NCBI GenBank assembly: GCA_029058745.1
Contig: JAIDXM010000020.1
Location: forward strand, 1 to 64,000
Origin: Muribaculaceae bacterium
GTDB taxonomy: Bacteria; Bacteroidota; Bacteroidia; Bacteroidales; Muribaculaceae
Direction: 5' to 3'
DNA: 64,000 nucleotides
A model generated the notes under the pieces. It had not been told where the DNA came from. It ran no database searches and saw nothing but the letters and a program-made list of their open reading frames with translations. The position numbers were made by a program, and so were the translations under genes. Of the stretch, positions 27,110 through 36,212 are shown one piece after another (within the stretch, counting starts at the first letter, position 1; each line of letters begins with the position of its first letter).

Positions 27110-27601
27110 AATAACTTGTTTTAGTTACACAATAGCCGTCTGCGCATCATTACTGACGCTTTTCATGGAGACGACAAAAATAAACTCGAAACAAGGGGAG
27201 GCAGGGTGCCAAACCTGCAAGTCAATTGTAATACCCCCCTTGGGGTTGTCACGAATGGAAGGGTAAGTCCTTCCGGGTTGTCACGAATGGAGATTCAATA
27301 TTCTCCGGGGTTGTCACGAATGGAGATTCAATATTCTCCGGGGTTGTCACGAATGGAAGGGTAAGTCCTTCCGGGGTTGTCACGAAATCTGTCACGAAAA
27401 AATGGAATCCTAACCTACGGAAAAGGTGACGGGAAGTCCACATTGATACTAACAAATAAATAGTATATGTTGTTTAAACGTGTTTTAAAACATATTATTG
27501 TGTCTGGCGTAGGATAATAGCCAAATCATCTGCAATTACATTGCGATTTAAATTGACGAAGGCATATGTGATGTCAGCTTGTGTTCCTGTGTAAGCGCTG
27601 A
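27110..27601. other. Gene-free gap holding a hairpin-repeat tract
   Basis: About 490 bases between the PHP gene stop and the TlpA-like gene start, both leftward. The repeat tract at 27245-27398 is the only clear structure. The leftward ORF through the tract has a repetitive peptide that simply follows the 33-bp period and is not treated as a gene. Confidence 0.6.
27245..27398. repeat. Tandem hairpin repeats, 32-33 bp period, A-B-B-A order
   Basis: GTTGTCACGAA occurs at 27245, 27277, 27310, 27343 and 27376, with a shorter TGTCACGAA ending at 27398. Between the constant parts are two kinds of small hairpin: A = GGAAGG-GTAAGT-CCTTCC (first and fourth) and B = GGAGA-TTCAATAT-TCTCC (second and third). 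Spacers that pair with themselves and are only about 20 bases long exclude a CRISPR array. The order ABBA suggests block duplication or inversion. Confidence 0.85.
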
Positions 27602-28318
27602 TTAGTATTGACGATGAATATAACTCATGAAATCATTTGCCGATTGATTGATAATAAGGGATTCGGGAAATTCTGTTTCGTGAAGGAGAGGGTAGAGGTA
27701 CTCATAGTTGGCTATGTCAAAGGATATATGTGCGTCACTGCCGAGAATCACAGGCACATCATAGCGCTTGCATAGTCTAAGGATTTCAAGGTTGTTTGCG
27801 CGTGCGCTGTCTTTATGTCTTATCGGTTTTAGGCTACTGTTATTGATTTCAAGGAGTGTCCTGTTCTCTTTGGCGGCAATTACTATTGGCTCGAAAATCA
27901 GGGACGCTGTTCCATCGCCCGGATGACTTATGATATCAATCCAGGGATTTCTTATCACATTTATAAGGCCTGTCGTGTTCTGTTCGGCAGTGCCCGGTAT
28001 ATAGCATAGAGAGTGTATCCCGGCAATCCTATGGTCGAGCATGCTCATCATTTTGTCATCCATGTCGATATTGCCATCGTGGTCGAGTATATTAATTTCC
28101 GCGCCAAGTAAAAGTCTGACGCCATACATCTCGCGAGGCACCACGTGCAGATTCCTGAAATATATAGGATCGCAAGTGCCGGGAATCCCGGGGGCGTGCT
28201 CTGTTATTCCAAGTGTCTTTAGTCTCTTCTCTGCGGCAGCGGACGCCATCTCTTGGAGTGTGCTGAACGCATGGCCACTCATTATAGTGTGGGTATGTAC
28301 ATCCAATTCTATTTTCAT
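27602..28318 (-). CDS. PHP-domain phosphatase, YcdX family
   Basis: 238 residues, a full PHP domain. Metal ligands are visible in order: DVHTHT (HxH), TEHAPG, the glutamate in GAEIN, GIHSL, ISHPGDG, and GSDAH near the C-terminus, as in the trinuclear-zinc YcdX-type phosphatases. Likely a phosphoesterase acting on a small phosphorylated compound; the substrate is unknown. No polymerase domain is attached. It reads leftward after a terminator that separates it from clpB. Confidence 0.88.
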   Translation of the reverse strand: MKIELDVHTHTIMSGHAFSTLQEMASAAAEKRLKTLGITEHAPGIPGTCDPIYFRNLHVVPREMYGVRLLLGAEINILDHDGNIDMDDKMMSMLDHRIAGIHSLCYIPGTAEQNTTGLINVIRNPWIDIISHPGDGTASLIFEPIVIAAKENRTLLEINNSSLKPIRHKDSARANNLEILRLCKRYDVPVILGSDAHISFDIANYEYLYPLLHETEFPESLIINQSANDFMSYIHRQY

Positions 28319-28403
28319 AATAGATTAACGTTGCGCCGATATAAAAATTATAGAGTTCCATTGACCGGACAGAGAGAAAGCAAGTGGGGGAGAAGTCAAA
28401 ATA

Positions 28404-28435
28404 AAAAGGAATCCATCCGATGGATTCCTTTTTAT
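28404..28435 (-). terminator. clpB terminator
   Basis: AAAAAGGAATCCATC and the matching TGGATTCCTTTTT form a stem of about 13 bp with a three-base loop; read leftward it ends in a T run. It lies 47 bases beyond the clpB stop codon. Confidence 0.88.
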
Positions 28436-28481
28436 TTTGTAATTGACAATGGGGAGAGAGATTGTCAGAAAACGACTGTTG

Positions 28482-31070
28482 TCAGTTTTTGAAAATCAGT
28501 TCATCGTCCTTACGGTCGATTATTATAGGATGGTCTCGGTCAACTTTCTGAGCCAGGATGTCTTTCGACAACTGGTTGAGCACAAGCCTCTGGATGGTGC
28601 GTTTCACTGGTCTTGCCCCGAATTCAGGGTCGTAACCGTCATCTGCGAGAAGTTCGAGAGCTTCTTTTGTCACCTCGAGAGTTACTCCGTTGGCAGCAAG
28701 CATCTTCTTGACGCTGTTGACCTGTAGGTTCACAATCTCTTGAATCTCCTTCTTGTCGAGAGGAGTGAACATTACAATCTCATCAATACGGTTTAGGAAT
28801 TCCGGACGAATCTTCATTTTGAGAAGGTCCATCACATCCTGTTTCGTTTTGTCGATTATTTCCTGGCGGTCGCCTTTGTCGATATTTGCGAAATTCTCTC
28901 TGATAAGAGGCGAACCCTCATTGGAGGTCATGATAATGATTGTATTCTTGAAGTTTATGAATCGTCCCTTGTTGTCGGTGAGACGTCCGTCATCGAGCAC
29001 CTGGAGAAGGATGTTGAAGACATCCGGGTTCGCTTTCTCAATCTCATCGAAAAGTACGACACTGTAGGGCTTGCGACGCACCGCTTCAGTCAGTTGGCCG
29101 CCTTCCTCATAGCCGACATATCCCGGAGGCGCTCCGACGAGGCGAGATACGGAATGTTTCTCCATATACTCCGACATGTCGATACGTGTCATCATGTCTT
29201 CATCGTCAAACAGATATTCTGCAAGGGCTTTCGCGAGTTCTGTTTTGCCCACACCGGTTGTTCCGAGGAAAATAAAAGAGCCGATGGGGCGTCGCGGATC
29301 ATTAAGCCCGGCACGCGAGCGCCTCACAGCGTCGCTGACAGCCTTGATGGCATCATCCTGTCCTATGACACGCTTGTGTAGTTCTTCCTCAAGATGCAGG
29401 AGTTTCTCCTTCTCACTTTGAGCCATCTTCTTGACAGGGATACCGGTCCAACGGGATACGATTTCAGCGATATCCTCGGCATCGACCTCTTCCTTAATCA
29501 TGGCGCCCTCGCCCTGAAGTTGCCGTAGTTTCTCTTGAGTGGCCTTGTTTTCGTCCTCTTTCTGTTTTATTTTGCTATATCTGATTTCAGCCACCTTCGC
29601 GTAGTCGCCTTCACGTTCGGCCACTTCCGCCTCATGGTTGAGCTGTTCAATCTCTATTTTGTTCTGCTGAATCTTGTTGATTTCATTCTTCTCGGCCTGC
29701 CATTTGGCTTTGAGCGATTTCTCAGTATCGCGGAGGTTGGCGAGATCCTCGTCTATCTCCTTCACCTTATATTTGTCGCCTTCGCGCTTTATGGCCTCAC
29801 GTTCAATTTCAAGTTGCTTGATTTTCCTGGAAGCTTCGTCGAGGGCCTGTGGCATGGAGTCCATCTCCAGCCTAAGTTTCGAGGCGGCCTCATCTATAAG
29901 GTCGATGGCTTTGTCAGGCAGGAAACGGTCGGTTATGTAGCGCACACTAAGCTGGACAGCGGCGATTATCGCTTCATCCTTGATTCTGACCTTATGATGA
30001 TTCTCATATCGTTCTTTCAAACCTCTGAGAATAGATATGGCAGAGATTTCGTCAGGTTCGTCAACCATCACCTTCTGGAAACGGCGTTCAAGAGCCTTGT
30101 CTTTTTCAAAATACTTCTGGTATTCGTCAAGCGTCGTGGCACCGATTGATCTGAGTTCTCCGCGAGCGAGGGCGGGTTTAAGGATGTTTGCGGCATCCAT
30201 GGCACCCTCTCCTTTTCCTGCGCCGACGAGGGTGTGAATCTCATCTATGAAAAGAATAATCTCTCCATCGCTTTGAGTCACCTCGTTTACAATTGCCTTC
30301 AGACGTTCCTCGAATTCTCCTTTATATTTCGCTCCGGCCACCAACGCGCCCATGTCGAGAGAGAAAATCTGTTTGGATTTCAGATTTTCCGGCACGTCGC
30401 CACGTACAATCCTATGGGCCAGCCCTTCGGCTATGGCGGTTTTGCCTGTTCCGGGCTCACCGACAAGCATAGGGTTATTCTTAGTCCTACGGGAAAGGAT
30501 CTGCAATACGCGTCTTATTTCCTCGTCACGCCCGATTACCGGGTCCAGTTTCCCGTTACGTGCCCTGTCATTGAGGTTGATTGCATATTTGCCAAGAGCC
30601 TGATATGACTCTTCAGCGCTTTGCTGGGTCACCTTGTTCCCTTTTCGCAGTTCCTGTATGGCCGCTTTCAGTCCGTCTTCAGTCACTCCGGCGTCTTTCA
30701 AGATTTGGGAAGCCTTGTTTTTCGATTTCAGGATACCCATCAGGATAGCCTCCACGGAGACATATTCATCTCCCATAGACTTTGAGAAGTCGATTGCCTT
30801 CTGCAAGGCATCGTTCGAATCCCTGCTCAGGAACACGTCGCCGCCGGAGACTTTCGGAAGACTCTGTATCTCTTTGTCTATAGCCATGTTCACAGCGTTG
30901 AGATTTGCGCCGAGTTTCTGGAATACAAAGTTGACAATCGTCTCGCTTTCCGAAATGATGGCTTTCAGGATGTGGACAGGTTCAATCTGCTGTTGCCCGT
31001 TCTGGCGGGTAAGCTCGATGGCCTTTTGCACCACTTCCTGCGATTTGATTGTAAAATTATTGAAATTCAT
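28482..31070 (-). CDS. clpB: ATP-dependent disaggregase ClpB
   Basis: 862 residues. Rescues aggregated proteins together with DnaK. Clp_N repeats cover about 1-145, first AAA+ module with Walker A GEPGTGKT (204-211) and Walker B LFIDEIH, then the long coiled-coil middle domain (about 405-525, rich in K/E) that sets ClpB apart from ClpA/ClpC, and the second AAA+ module with [19 protein letters not shown] and [11 protein letters not shown]. The C-terminus is complete. No CIRCE-like operator was found upstream. Single-gene unit with its own terminator. Confidence 0.96.
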   Translation of the reverse strand: MNFNNFTIKSQEVVQKAIELTRQNGQQQIEPVHILKAIISESETIVNFVFQKLGANLNAVNMAIDKEIQSLPKVSGGDVFLSRDSNDALQKAIDFSKSMGDEYVSVEAILMGILKSKNKASQILKDAGVTEDGLKAAIQELRKGNKVTQQSAEESYQALGKYAINLNDRARNGKLDPVIGRDEEIRRVLQILSRRTKNNPMLVGEPGTGKTAIAEGLAHRIVRGDVPENLKSKQIFSLDMGALVAGAKYKGEFEERLKAIVNEVTQSDGEIILFIDEIHTLVGAGKGEGAMDAANILKPALARGELRSIGATTLDEYQKYFEKDKALERRFQKVMVDEPDEISAISILRGLKERYENHHKVRIKDEAIIAAVQLSVRYITDRFLPDKAIDLIDEAASKLRLEMDSMPQALDEASRKIKQLEIEREAIKREGDKYKVKEIDEDLANLRDTEKSLKAKWQAEKNEINKIQQNKIEIEQLNHEAEVAEREGDYAKVAEIRYSKIKQKEDENKATQEKLRQLQGEGAMIKEEVDAEDIAEIVSRWTGIPVKKMAQSEKEKLLHLEEELHKRVIGQDDAIKAVSDAVRRSRAGLNDPRRPIGSFIFLGTTGVGKTELAKALAEYLFDDEDMMTRIDMSEYMEKHSVSRLVGAPPGYVGYEEGGQLTEAVRRKPYSVVLFDEIEKANPDVFNILLQVLDDGRLTDNKGRFINFKNTIIIMTSNEGSPLIRENFANIDKGDRQEIIDKTKQDVMDLLKMKIRPEFLNRIDEIVMFTPLDKKEIQEIVNLQVNSVKKMLAANGVTLEVTKEALELLADDGYDPEFGARPVKRTIQRLVLNQLSKDILAQKVDRDHPIIIDRKDDELIFKN

Positions 31071-31509
31071 ATGCGTTGAATTATATTTGTTTTAGCGGAA
31101 GGAAGCCGGATAAAACGAACCGATTGAGATTCCGGAGGCTTCCGTAGGAGATAGAATTCAAAATTATTAACAAGTGAGAATGATAAAGGTTGAGGCGATG
31201 ACACGGAGATATGTCATATGACCGCTTCATGTTTTTAATTGCAAAAAGCGTGCCGAATCAGGGAACACTGTCAATTTGTGGTTGTCTCAACGGGGGACGG
31301 TGGCAATTTTTATAACTTTATTTATGATTTTTTTCTGTGTATGAAAGGAAAAAATCTTTACCTTTGTGGTCGGAAACCATGAAGAGCGACCCCGATATGC
31401 CTCGAGTCAGTCGTGAGAAGGCTTGCAGGGCGAGAAAGTCAAGTTTTCCACAATACACCTGAGTGTGGTGAATAGTATGCAATAACATCATAAAAACTGA
31501 GACATTATC
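31071..31509. other. Divergent region between clpB and the ROK kinase gene, with a long predicted leader
   Basis: Contains the -7 box at 31359-31366, which would give the kinase mRNA a leader of about 140 bases. Inside it ATG at 31379 opens a 27-codon frame ending at 31462 (MKSDPDMPRVSREKACRARK opening), and ACAC-CTGA-GTGT forms a small hairpin at 31455-31466. No known riboswitch class was recognised. Confidence 0.4.
31359..31366 (+). promoter_or_regulatory. -7 box upstream of the ROK glucokinase gene
   Basis: TACCTTTG is an exact TAnnTTTG match; the -33 position is T-rich but not a clean TTTG. It predicts a start near 31372, far ahead of the ATG at 31510. Confidence 0.5.
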
Positions 31510-32517
31510 ATGAGCAAACCGTATGTATTAGGTATCGATATAGGTGGTACCAACACTGTGTTCGGAATAGTAGATGCAAGAGGTCAGGTTCTCGCCAGCG
31601 ATTCTATAAAGACTCTCAAGCATGCAAGCTTCGACGATTATATAGAGGAACTGCATAGCGGAGTGGAGCGTCTGCTGAAGGCGTTTGATGCCGAGGACAA
31701 GATATATGGCATAGGTATAGGCGCGCCCAACGGCAACTATTATACAGGTGAAATAGTAAAGGCTCCCAATCTGCCTTGGGGCCCGGTGGTGCCTCTCGCT
31801 GAAAAGGTGAGCAAGATATTCGGAGGCATGCCTGTGGCTGTCACCAATGATGCCAATGCGGCGGCTCTTGGCGAGATGACATATGGAGCGGCCCGTGGCA
31901 TGAAGGATTTCATTATGATTACTCTTGGCACAGGTGTCGGGTCTGGTATTGTTATAAATGGTCAGCTTGTCTATGGACATGATGGCTTTGCCGGAGAACT
32001 TGGCCATGTGATAGTGAAGCGCAACAACGGACGTGTCTGCGGGTGTGGCCGCACCGGGTGTCTGGAGACTTATTGCAGCGCTACGGGAGTGGCCCGTACC
32101 GCACGGGAATTCCTTGAGATACGGACAGAACCATCTGCTCTTCGCGACCTCCAGATAGAGGATATCACCTCCAAGGATGTCTATGATGCCGCTGTTGCAG
32201 GCGACAAGCTTGCCAAGGATATTTTTGAATATACCGGCACGATACTTGGCCAGGCCATGGCGGACATGGTTGCGTTCTCCAGTCCGCAGGCCATAATACT
32301 GTTTGGAGGGCTCGCCAAGAGCGGGGACCTCTTGATGCGACCGCTCAAGGAGGCTTTCGATAAGGCTGTCCTTCCAATATTCAGGGGCAAGACAAAGATA
32401 TTGCTTTCGGAGCTGAAGGAAAGTGACGCCGCTGTGCTTGGGGCTTCAGCTCTCGGCTGGGAAGCGAAATACCGTTATGAGATTCCAGCTTCCAATCTTC
32501 CTGTCGTTGAGGATTGA
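31510..32517 (+). CDS. ROK family glucokinase
   Basis: 335 residues. Phosphorylates glucose (or a related hexose) with ATP. ATP loop GIDIGGTNTVFGIVD at the N-terminus, sugar-binding NDANAAALGEMTYG, ITLGTGVGSGIVING, GELGHVIVKRNNG and the ROK zinc motif VCGCGRTGCLETYCS are all intact; GGLAKSGDLL is the second ATP segment. No N-terminal helix-turn-helix, so it is a kinase and not a repressor. Glucose is the likeliest substrate but N-acetyl hexosamines are not excluded. Long leader upstream and a very long hairpin downstream. Confidence 0.9.
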   Translation: MSKPYVLGIDIGGTNTVFGIVDARGQVLASDSIKTLKHASFDDYIEELHSGVERLLKAFDAEDKIYGIGIGAPNGNYYTGEIVKAPNLPWGPVVPLAEKVSKIFGGMPVAVTNDANAAALGEMTYGAARGMKDFIMITLGTGVGSGIVINGQLVYGHDGFAGELGHVIVKRNNGRVCGCGRTGCLETYCSATGVARTAREFLEIRTEPSALRDLQIEDITSKDVYDAAVAGDKLAKDIFEYTGTILGQAMADMVAFSSPQAIILFGGLAKSGDLLMRPLKEAFDKAVLPIFRGKTKILLSELKESDAAVLGASALGWEAKYRYEIPASNLPVVED

Positions 32518-32530
32518 TGTTTTATAACAT

Positions 32531-32581
32531 ATAGCCATGAGAAAGGGGATGCAGAATCTGCATCCCCTTTCTCATGGCTAT
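32531..32581. terminator. Very long hairpin between convergent genes
   Basis: Arms 32531-32554 and 32558-32581 are perfect 24-bp inverted repeats around a three-base loop, located between the kinase stop and the maf stop. There is no long T run, but the position fits bidirectional termination. Confidence 0.75.
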
Positions 32582-32614
32582 TGGCCATTGCTGTATCGAG
32601 AAGGATATGTCAGA

Positions 32615-33196
32615 TCAGAAAAGTTTCAATTCCTGATATAACCTGTGGACCGGAAGCCCCATCACATTATAGAAGCTGCCTTTTATCGAGCTGACGGCAA
32701 CAGCTCCTATCCATTCCTGAATGCCGTATGCTCCGGCCTTGTCGAGGGGAATGTAATTTTCAACATAGTAGTTGATTTCCTCTTCTGTCAGTTCCGCGAA
32801 TGTCACCTCTGATACAGTAGTGAAAGAGGTGCGTTTCTCTTTGGTGGATATCGTTACGCCAGTAGCCACATGATGTATTCTGCCGGAGAGCAACCTGAGC
32901 ATGTCTGCCGCGTCAGCTGGATTCTTGGGTTTGCCGAGTATCCTGTCATCGCATATCACCATCGTGTCTGCCGTAATAACAAGCTCGTCTGTTGTTATTT
33001 TTTCTTGATATGCGTCAGCCTTTACTTCCGATATATACTGAGGCACTTCCAACAACGGGATAGTCTGCGGGAAGCTTTCGTCGATTCCTCCTATGGTGAT
33101 GACTTTGAATGGTATGCGTAATTGCTGCAGCAATTCCCTCCGACGAGGGGATTTGCTTGCAAGGAGTATTCTGTAGTTTTGAAGGTTTTGTAACAT
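32615..33196 (-). CDS. maf: Maf family nucleotide pyrophosphatase
   Basis: 193 residues from the ATG at 33196 (MLQNLQNYRILLASKSPRR); 26 extra codons upstream in frame are not family-like. Hydrolyses nucleoside triphosphates such as dTTP/UTP or modified forms, a house-cleaning role. Marks: LLASKSPRRRELL, ITADTMVICDDRILGKPKN, LSGRIHHVATGV, and YGIQEWIGAVAVSSIKGSFYNVMGLP near the end (shown in pieces in the protein). Leftward single gene; 690 bases separate it from kdsC. Confidence 0.92.
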   Translation of the reverse strand: MLQNLQNYRILLASKSPRRRELLQQLRIPFKVITIGGIDESFPQTIPLLEVPQYISEVKADAYQEKITTDELVITADTMVICDDRILGKPKNPADAADMLRLLSGRIHHVATGVTISTKEKRTSFTTVSEVTFAELTEEEINYYVENYIPLDKAGAYGIQEWIGAVAVSSIKGSFYNVMGLPVHRLYQELKLF

Positions 33197-33463
33197 ATTC
33201 CTTATACTGAATAATGACGTTGGATGAAGAACCCACTCTAAAAATGGAGAGTCTTCTATTATAAACGTCAGCAACCGCTACTTGTTACAAATATAGTAGG
33301 CGAGTGAACTCTATAAGTGTTTAACATATGAAATTAACTTATGTCAAGACGGTGTGAGACAGTAATATACGAGGAATATATGTTGTATAACATAGTTTTT
33401 CAGCATAATTGTTAATCAAATTTGACAAGAATATTGTTTTAATAACGTAGCTGAGGCAAGTAA

Positions 33464-33471
33464 TAATTTTG
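33464..33471 (+). promoter_or_regulatory. Candidate -7 box in the maf-kdsC gap
   Basis: TAATTTTG matches TAnnTTTG on the + strand, about 150 bases before the small ORF at 33615. The -33 region is T-rich but off spacing. Confidence 0.3.
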
Positions 33472-33614
33472 CTTCGGAAAATAAAGATTGGGAGAATCCA
33501 GGATTGCGGATTCCACATGTACAGTTTTCCATCCTGCCATTCTCTATTAGGTTTAATCAGGGATTTTCCGATGAATCAGACATATAGCCATGTCTGAGGA
33601 GAAAGAATACTGAT

Positions 33615-33770
33615 ATGGAAAGAGTATTCGTCGGGTTTCTCAAAAAAAGTATTGTTATGACAAGAATGATTAAAAATTTCAGGACAGATGTACGCAGATT
33701 GTTCAATGCAGTGTCACAGAGCCAAGGTTTCCGTATCACTGGAGATTGCACACCATACAGGAAACAGTAA
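33615..33770 (+). CDS. Candidate small basic protein (51 residues)
   Basis: ATG at 33615, stop at 33768-33770; GAGGAG lies 13 bases upstream. The peptide starts MERVFVGFLKKSIVMTRMIK and continues with NFRTDVRRLFNAVSQSQGF; it is basic and has no membrane segment. A promoter-like box lies upstream and a strong hairpin starts 17 bases after the stop, so the transcript unit looks complete. No family is recognised, an in-frame ATG at residue 15 is an alternative start, and chance is a real possibility. Confidence 0.35.
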   Translation: MERVFVGFLKKSIVMTRMIKNFRTDVRRLFNAVSQSQGFRITGDCTPYRKQ

Positions 33771-33786
33771 ATCATCACAAGGTTTT

Positions 33787-33842
33787 ATAGAAAGTGAAAT
33801 GTCCCGGACATGATAGACATGTCGGGACATTTCACTTTCTAT
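33787..33842. terminator. Long hairpin after kdsC
   Basis: ATAGAAAGTGAAATGTCCCG at 33787-33806 pairs with its complement ending at 33842, a stem of about 25 bp with one bulged G and a four-base loop. Leftward it closes the ATP-grasp-like/DUF2520/kdsC operon 43 bases beyond the kdsC stop; rightward it could end the small candidate gene. Confidence 0.8.
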
Positions 33843-33885
33843 AGGCGTACACTTTATCTTTTGAGATTTTTTCAGTAAAAGATGG

Positions 33886-34410
33886 TCACCATCCGAAAGC
33901 CTCGTCATCGGAGAGCCAATTTCCGTTGGCTTTCATGGTCTGTTCAATGATGTCGCGTCCGCATCCGTAGCCTCCTGAGAATCTGGATATATACAATGCG
34001 CTCTCCTTGGCCTCCCAGGCGGCATCGAATGGAGCGGCGGCAAGTCCGACATTTCTCATGCAGGGGAGGTCTGGGATATCATCACCCATATAAGCCACTT
34101 CATCACTGTTGAGTCCCTCTGTTGCCATCCAATCGAGTAATACAGGCAGTTTTTTCGCCACACCAGAGAAGATGTCTTTAATTCCCAATGCATTGAATCT
34201 TGCCGTTATGGCCTTTGATTTGCCTCCGGTTATTATAGCAATCCGGTATCCTCGTTTAATGGCGAGCTGCAGGGCATATCCGTCTTTGATATTCACCATC
34301 CTTTGTGGCATGCCGTCATCTCCTAAGGGGATTGTGGAAGGAGAAAGGACTCCATCGACATCAAATACAAATCCCTTTATCTTTGTAAGGTCATAGCATA
34401 TTGAACTCAT
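33886..34410 (-). CDS. kdsC: KDO-8-phosphate phosphatase-like HAD hydrolase
   Basis: 174 residues, HAD superfamily type C0. Motif I DVDGVLSPS, motif II IITGGKSKA, and motif III/IV GDDIPDLP match KdsC, which removes phosphate from KDO-8-P in the synthesis of the lipopolysaccharide inner core. ALQLAIKRGYRIAI and GLAAAPFDAAWE fit as well. The C-terminus GGYGCGRDIIEQTM is typical of KdsC (GxGAxRE-like). The start overlaps the upstream DUF2520 gene stop by ATGA, so the two are coupled. Related HAD phosphatases of this shape are hard to tell apart by eye. Confidence 0.85.
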   Translation of the reverse strand: MSSICYDLTKIKGFVFDVDGVLSPSTIPLGDDGMPQRMVNIKDGYALQLAIKRGYRIAIITGGKSKAITARFNALGIKDIFSGVAKKLPVLLDWMATEGLNSDEVAYMGDDIPDLPCMRNVGLAAAPFDAAWEAKESALYISRFSGGYGCGRDIIEQTMKANGNWLSDDEAFGW

Positions 34411-35192
34411 AGATTATCTTGTTTAGCGGATTGTTTAGTATAGGAAGATTGGATGATATGCTTTGTTATCATGTCATAAAGCTCTCGTGTCTCAGGTTTC
34501 TCTTCAAGCATCTTCAAGTGGGACTGTATCACGGAGATGTCATTGCGGGCGGCAGGGCCGGTCTGGGCTTTGCCAGGAGCAATGGAATCGAGTTTGGCGA
34601 TAGTCTGTTTAAGCAGAGGCATCATGACAGTGTAGTCCATCCCGTTTTCCCGAAGTAACGAATCTGCAATAGCAACCATGTGATTGGTGAAATTGCACGT
34701 GAATACAGCGGCCACATGCAGTTTCTTCCTGTCGGTGGAGTTGGCATATCTTACGTTGTTTGACACCATCGACGCAAGCTTATGGAGCAGTTCCGCAGAT
34801 GCCAGGGAGTCTCCTTCGATAAAGAATGGGACCGATGAATAGTCGAGCGGTACATCTTTGGTGAATGTCTGCATAGGGTATAACACACCGCAGGATTCAG
34901 CGAATCCGGAGACGGCGTCCATAGGAATAGAGCCGGAAGTGTGGGCAATCAGCGGAGCGCAACCTTTGATTCTGTCTGCTGTGGATATGATGGCATCGTC
35001 CTTGACAGCTATGATTATTATGTCGCTATTCTTCGGCAGCCCTTCAAGTGTGCGGGAACTGACACATGTCACGTTGGCTACTTTGCTGAAGGCATTTGCG
35101 AGATGACTTCCGACATTGCCTTGCCCGACAATCGTGAGGTTGGGTTTTCCTGACTGCCAGGAAGAAGTGATGTTTTCTGTCTTATGGTACAT
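34407..35192 (-). CDS. Rossmann-fold DUF2520 protein
   Basis: 261 residues. The N-terminal NAD(P)-type Rossmann domain has LTIVGQGNVGSHLANAF and IIIAVKDDAIISTAD; the C-terminal all-helical DUF2520 part begins near residue 140 and includes RKKLHVAAVFTCNFTNHM, which resembles the dimer domain of ketopantoate/pyrroline-5-carboxylate-type reductases. Probably an NAD(P)-dependent oxidoreductase of unknown substrate. It lies 18 bases after the ATP-grasp-like gene and overlaps kdsC by four bases, so all three form an operon. Confidence 0.85.
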   Translation of the reverse strand: MYHKTENITSSWQSGKPNLTIVGQGNVGSHLANAFSKVANVTCVSSRTLEGLPKNSDIIIIAVKDDAIISTADRIKGCAPLIAHTSGSIPMDAVSGFAESCGVLYPMQTFTKDVPLDYSSVPFFIEGDSLASAELLHKLASMVSNNVRYANSTDRKKLHVAAVFTCNFTNHMVAIADSLLRENGMDYTVMMPLLKQTIAKLDSIAPGKAQTGPAARNDISVIQSHLKMLEEKPETRELYDMITKHIIQSSYTKQSAKQDNL

Positions 35193-35210
35193 AGAGAAAT
35201 TGCTGGTTTC

Positions 35211-36212
35211 TTAGTTTGCTGATTCTTGTTGAGAAAAGAGGGCGGCCATCCCCATTGTCTGGCGGAGATTAATCTCCACTACCGGATTTATACGTCCGTC
35301 GTTGGTCGCGAGCATGTCAATGCCAACCGGGCCATCATAATATGGGGATATTATCTTATCAAGGGCATTTCGTTGTGCCTCGATTATTTTAATGTCCCAT
35401 TCATTCGAAAGGCGTTCGATTCTTTTCCAGAGCTGTTGTTGCGTTTCGATTATGTTTCCGGCATAACGCCCTGAACCGGTGGTTTGGAAAACGGAAAGTC
35501 CGAGGTATTCTGTTTTCCCTCGCCGGCATATCCATTCTGTCGCAAAATCACAAGACTTGTCGAAAGCCTTTTCAGCCATAATGGAACCTTGTTTTTTGAT
35601 TCCTCCCGCAATCCATTCGCATAGTCGTGAAGTCGTGAAGTCAGAGGCATGTATCACACCTCTTCCAGAACTGCTCCAGGGCATTTTGAAATATGCGTCG
35701 CCATGGCGATGTAGGAAGGAAAGGGCGCTTTCCAGACTGTGGCATTCAAGAATCGCCGGTATTTCATATCCATCGAGATGTCGGGATATATGTTTCTGCA
35801 TTTCAAGGGAAGTGCGTCTGTGAGACAATTCACGCAACCGGTCAATCTCGCGGTCGGATTTTAGAAATTCTTCAGGGATTCCGGATACTCGCATCCTGTG
35901 CAACAGTGTGTGGTTCCATCCCCAGGGTCTGATTTCGAAATCAGAGAGTCCCCCGCCATCGATAATGTCGCGGATTCCACCGACCTCGATTATCTCGATT
36001 CTTTTCTGTCTCGCCATGTCATAATGCTCAGAATTGGCAGGCACATGTTCCATGGAGTCAACGGCTATGAAGTCGCCACAACCGGCGAATGTCGCGGGAA
36101 ACAGTTGCATTCGGCGTTTCAGTGTCGCGATTGATGCCGGAGGATTGTAGAGTCTTGATCCTGTGGCCAGTGCATAGTCAGTCTCAGGATTGAAGTAATG
36201 GATGACTTTCAT
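35211..36212 (-). CDS. ATP-grasp-like protein of unknown function
   Basis: 333 residues, soluble. The opening MKVIHYFNPETDYALATGSR looks conserved. The centre and end carry ATP-grasp-like parts: DAYFKMPWSSSGRGV (nucleotide-binding lysine and glycine loop), then GPVGIDMLATNDGRINPVVE followed by INLRQTMG (metal-binding D, E and N). Such enzymes join a carboxylate to an amine or thiol, but no substrate can be named. It leads an operon with DUF2520 and kdsC. A terminator hairpin ends seven bases before its ATG, so its own promoter is not apparent and read-through or attenuation may set expression. Confidence 0.6.
   Translation of the reverse strand: MKVIHYFNPETDYALATGSRLYNPPASIATLKRRMQLFPATFAGCGDFIAVDSMEHVPANSEHYDMARQKRIEIIEVGGIRDIIDGGGLSDFEIRPWGWNHTLLHRMRVSGIPEEFLKSDREIDRLRELSHRRTSLEMQKHISRHLDGYEIPAILECHSLESALSFLHRHGDAYFKMPWSSSGRGVIHASDFTTSRLCEWIAGGIKKQGSIMAEKAFDKSCDFATEWICRRGKTEYLGLSVFQTTGSGRYAGNIIETQQQLWKRIERLSNEWDIKIIEAQRNALDKIISPYYDGPVGIDMLATNDGRINPVVEINLRQTMGMAALFSQQESAN

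Larger units (their letters stand above)
33197..33885. other. Large gap between maf and kdsC
   Basis: About 690 bases. It holds a weak promoter-like box (33464), a candidate 51-codon ORF (33615-33770) and a strong hairpin (33787-33842). The rest shows no coding signal. From memory, relatives often carry a prenyltransferase gene between kdsC and maf, so the gap may be what remains after a deletion; this is inference. Confidence 0.5.

Noticed and set aside
27245-27398. CRISPR array
   Set aside because: Constant blocks are about 11-17 bases, spacers are self-complementary and only two kinds occur, and no cas genes are near.
27249-27455. Leftward ORF with repeated PFVTTPENIES peptide
   Set aside because: The period of the peptide is just the 33-bp DNA repeat in frame; the rest has no coding features.
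29535-30149. 204-residue ORF opposite clpB
   Set aside because: Phe/Leu-rich mirror of the clpB coiled coil; not a membrane protein gene.
31071-31509. CIRCE-type heat-shock operator for clpB
   Set aside because: No TTAGCACTC-N9-GAGTGCTAA-like sequence was found upstream of clpB.
33557-33778. 73-residue leftward ORF in the maf-kdsC gap
   Set aside because: Overlaps the better supported rightward small ORF, and its 3' neighbour signals (terminator) are on the wrong side.
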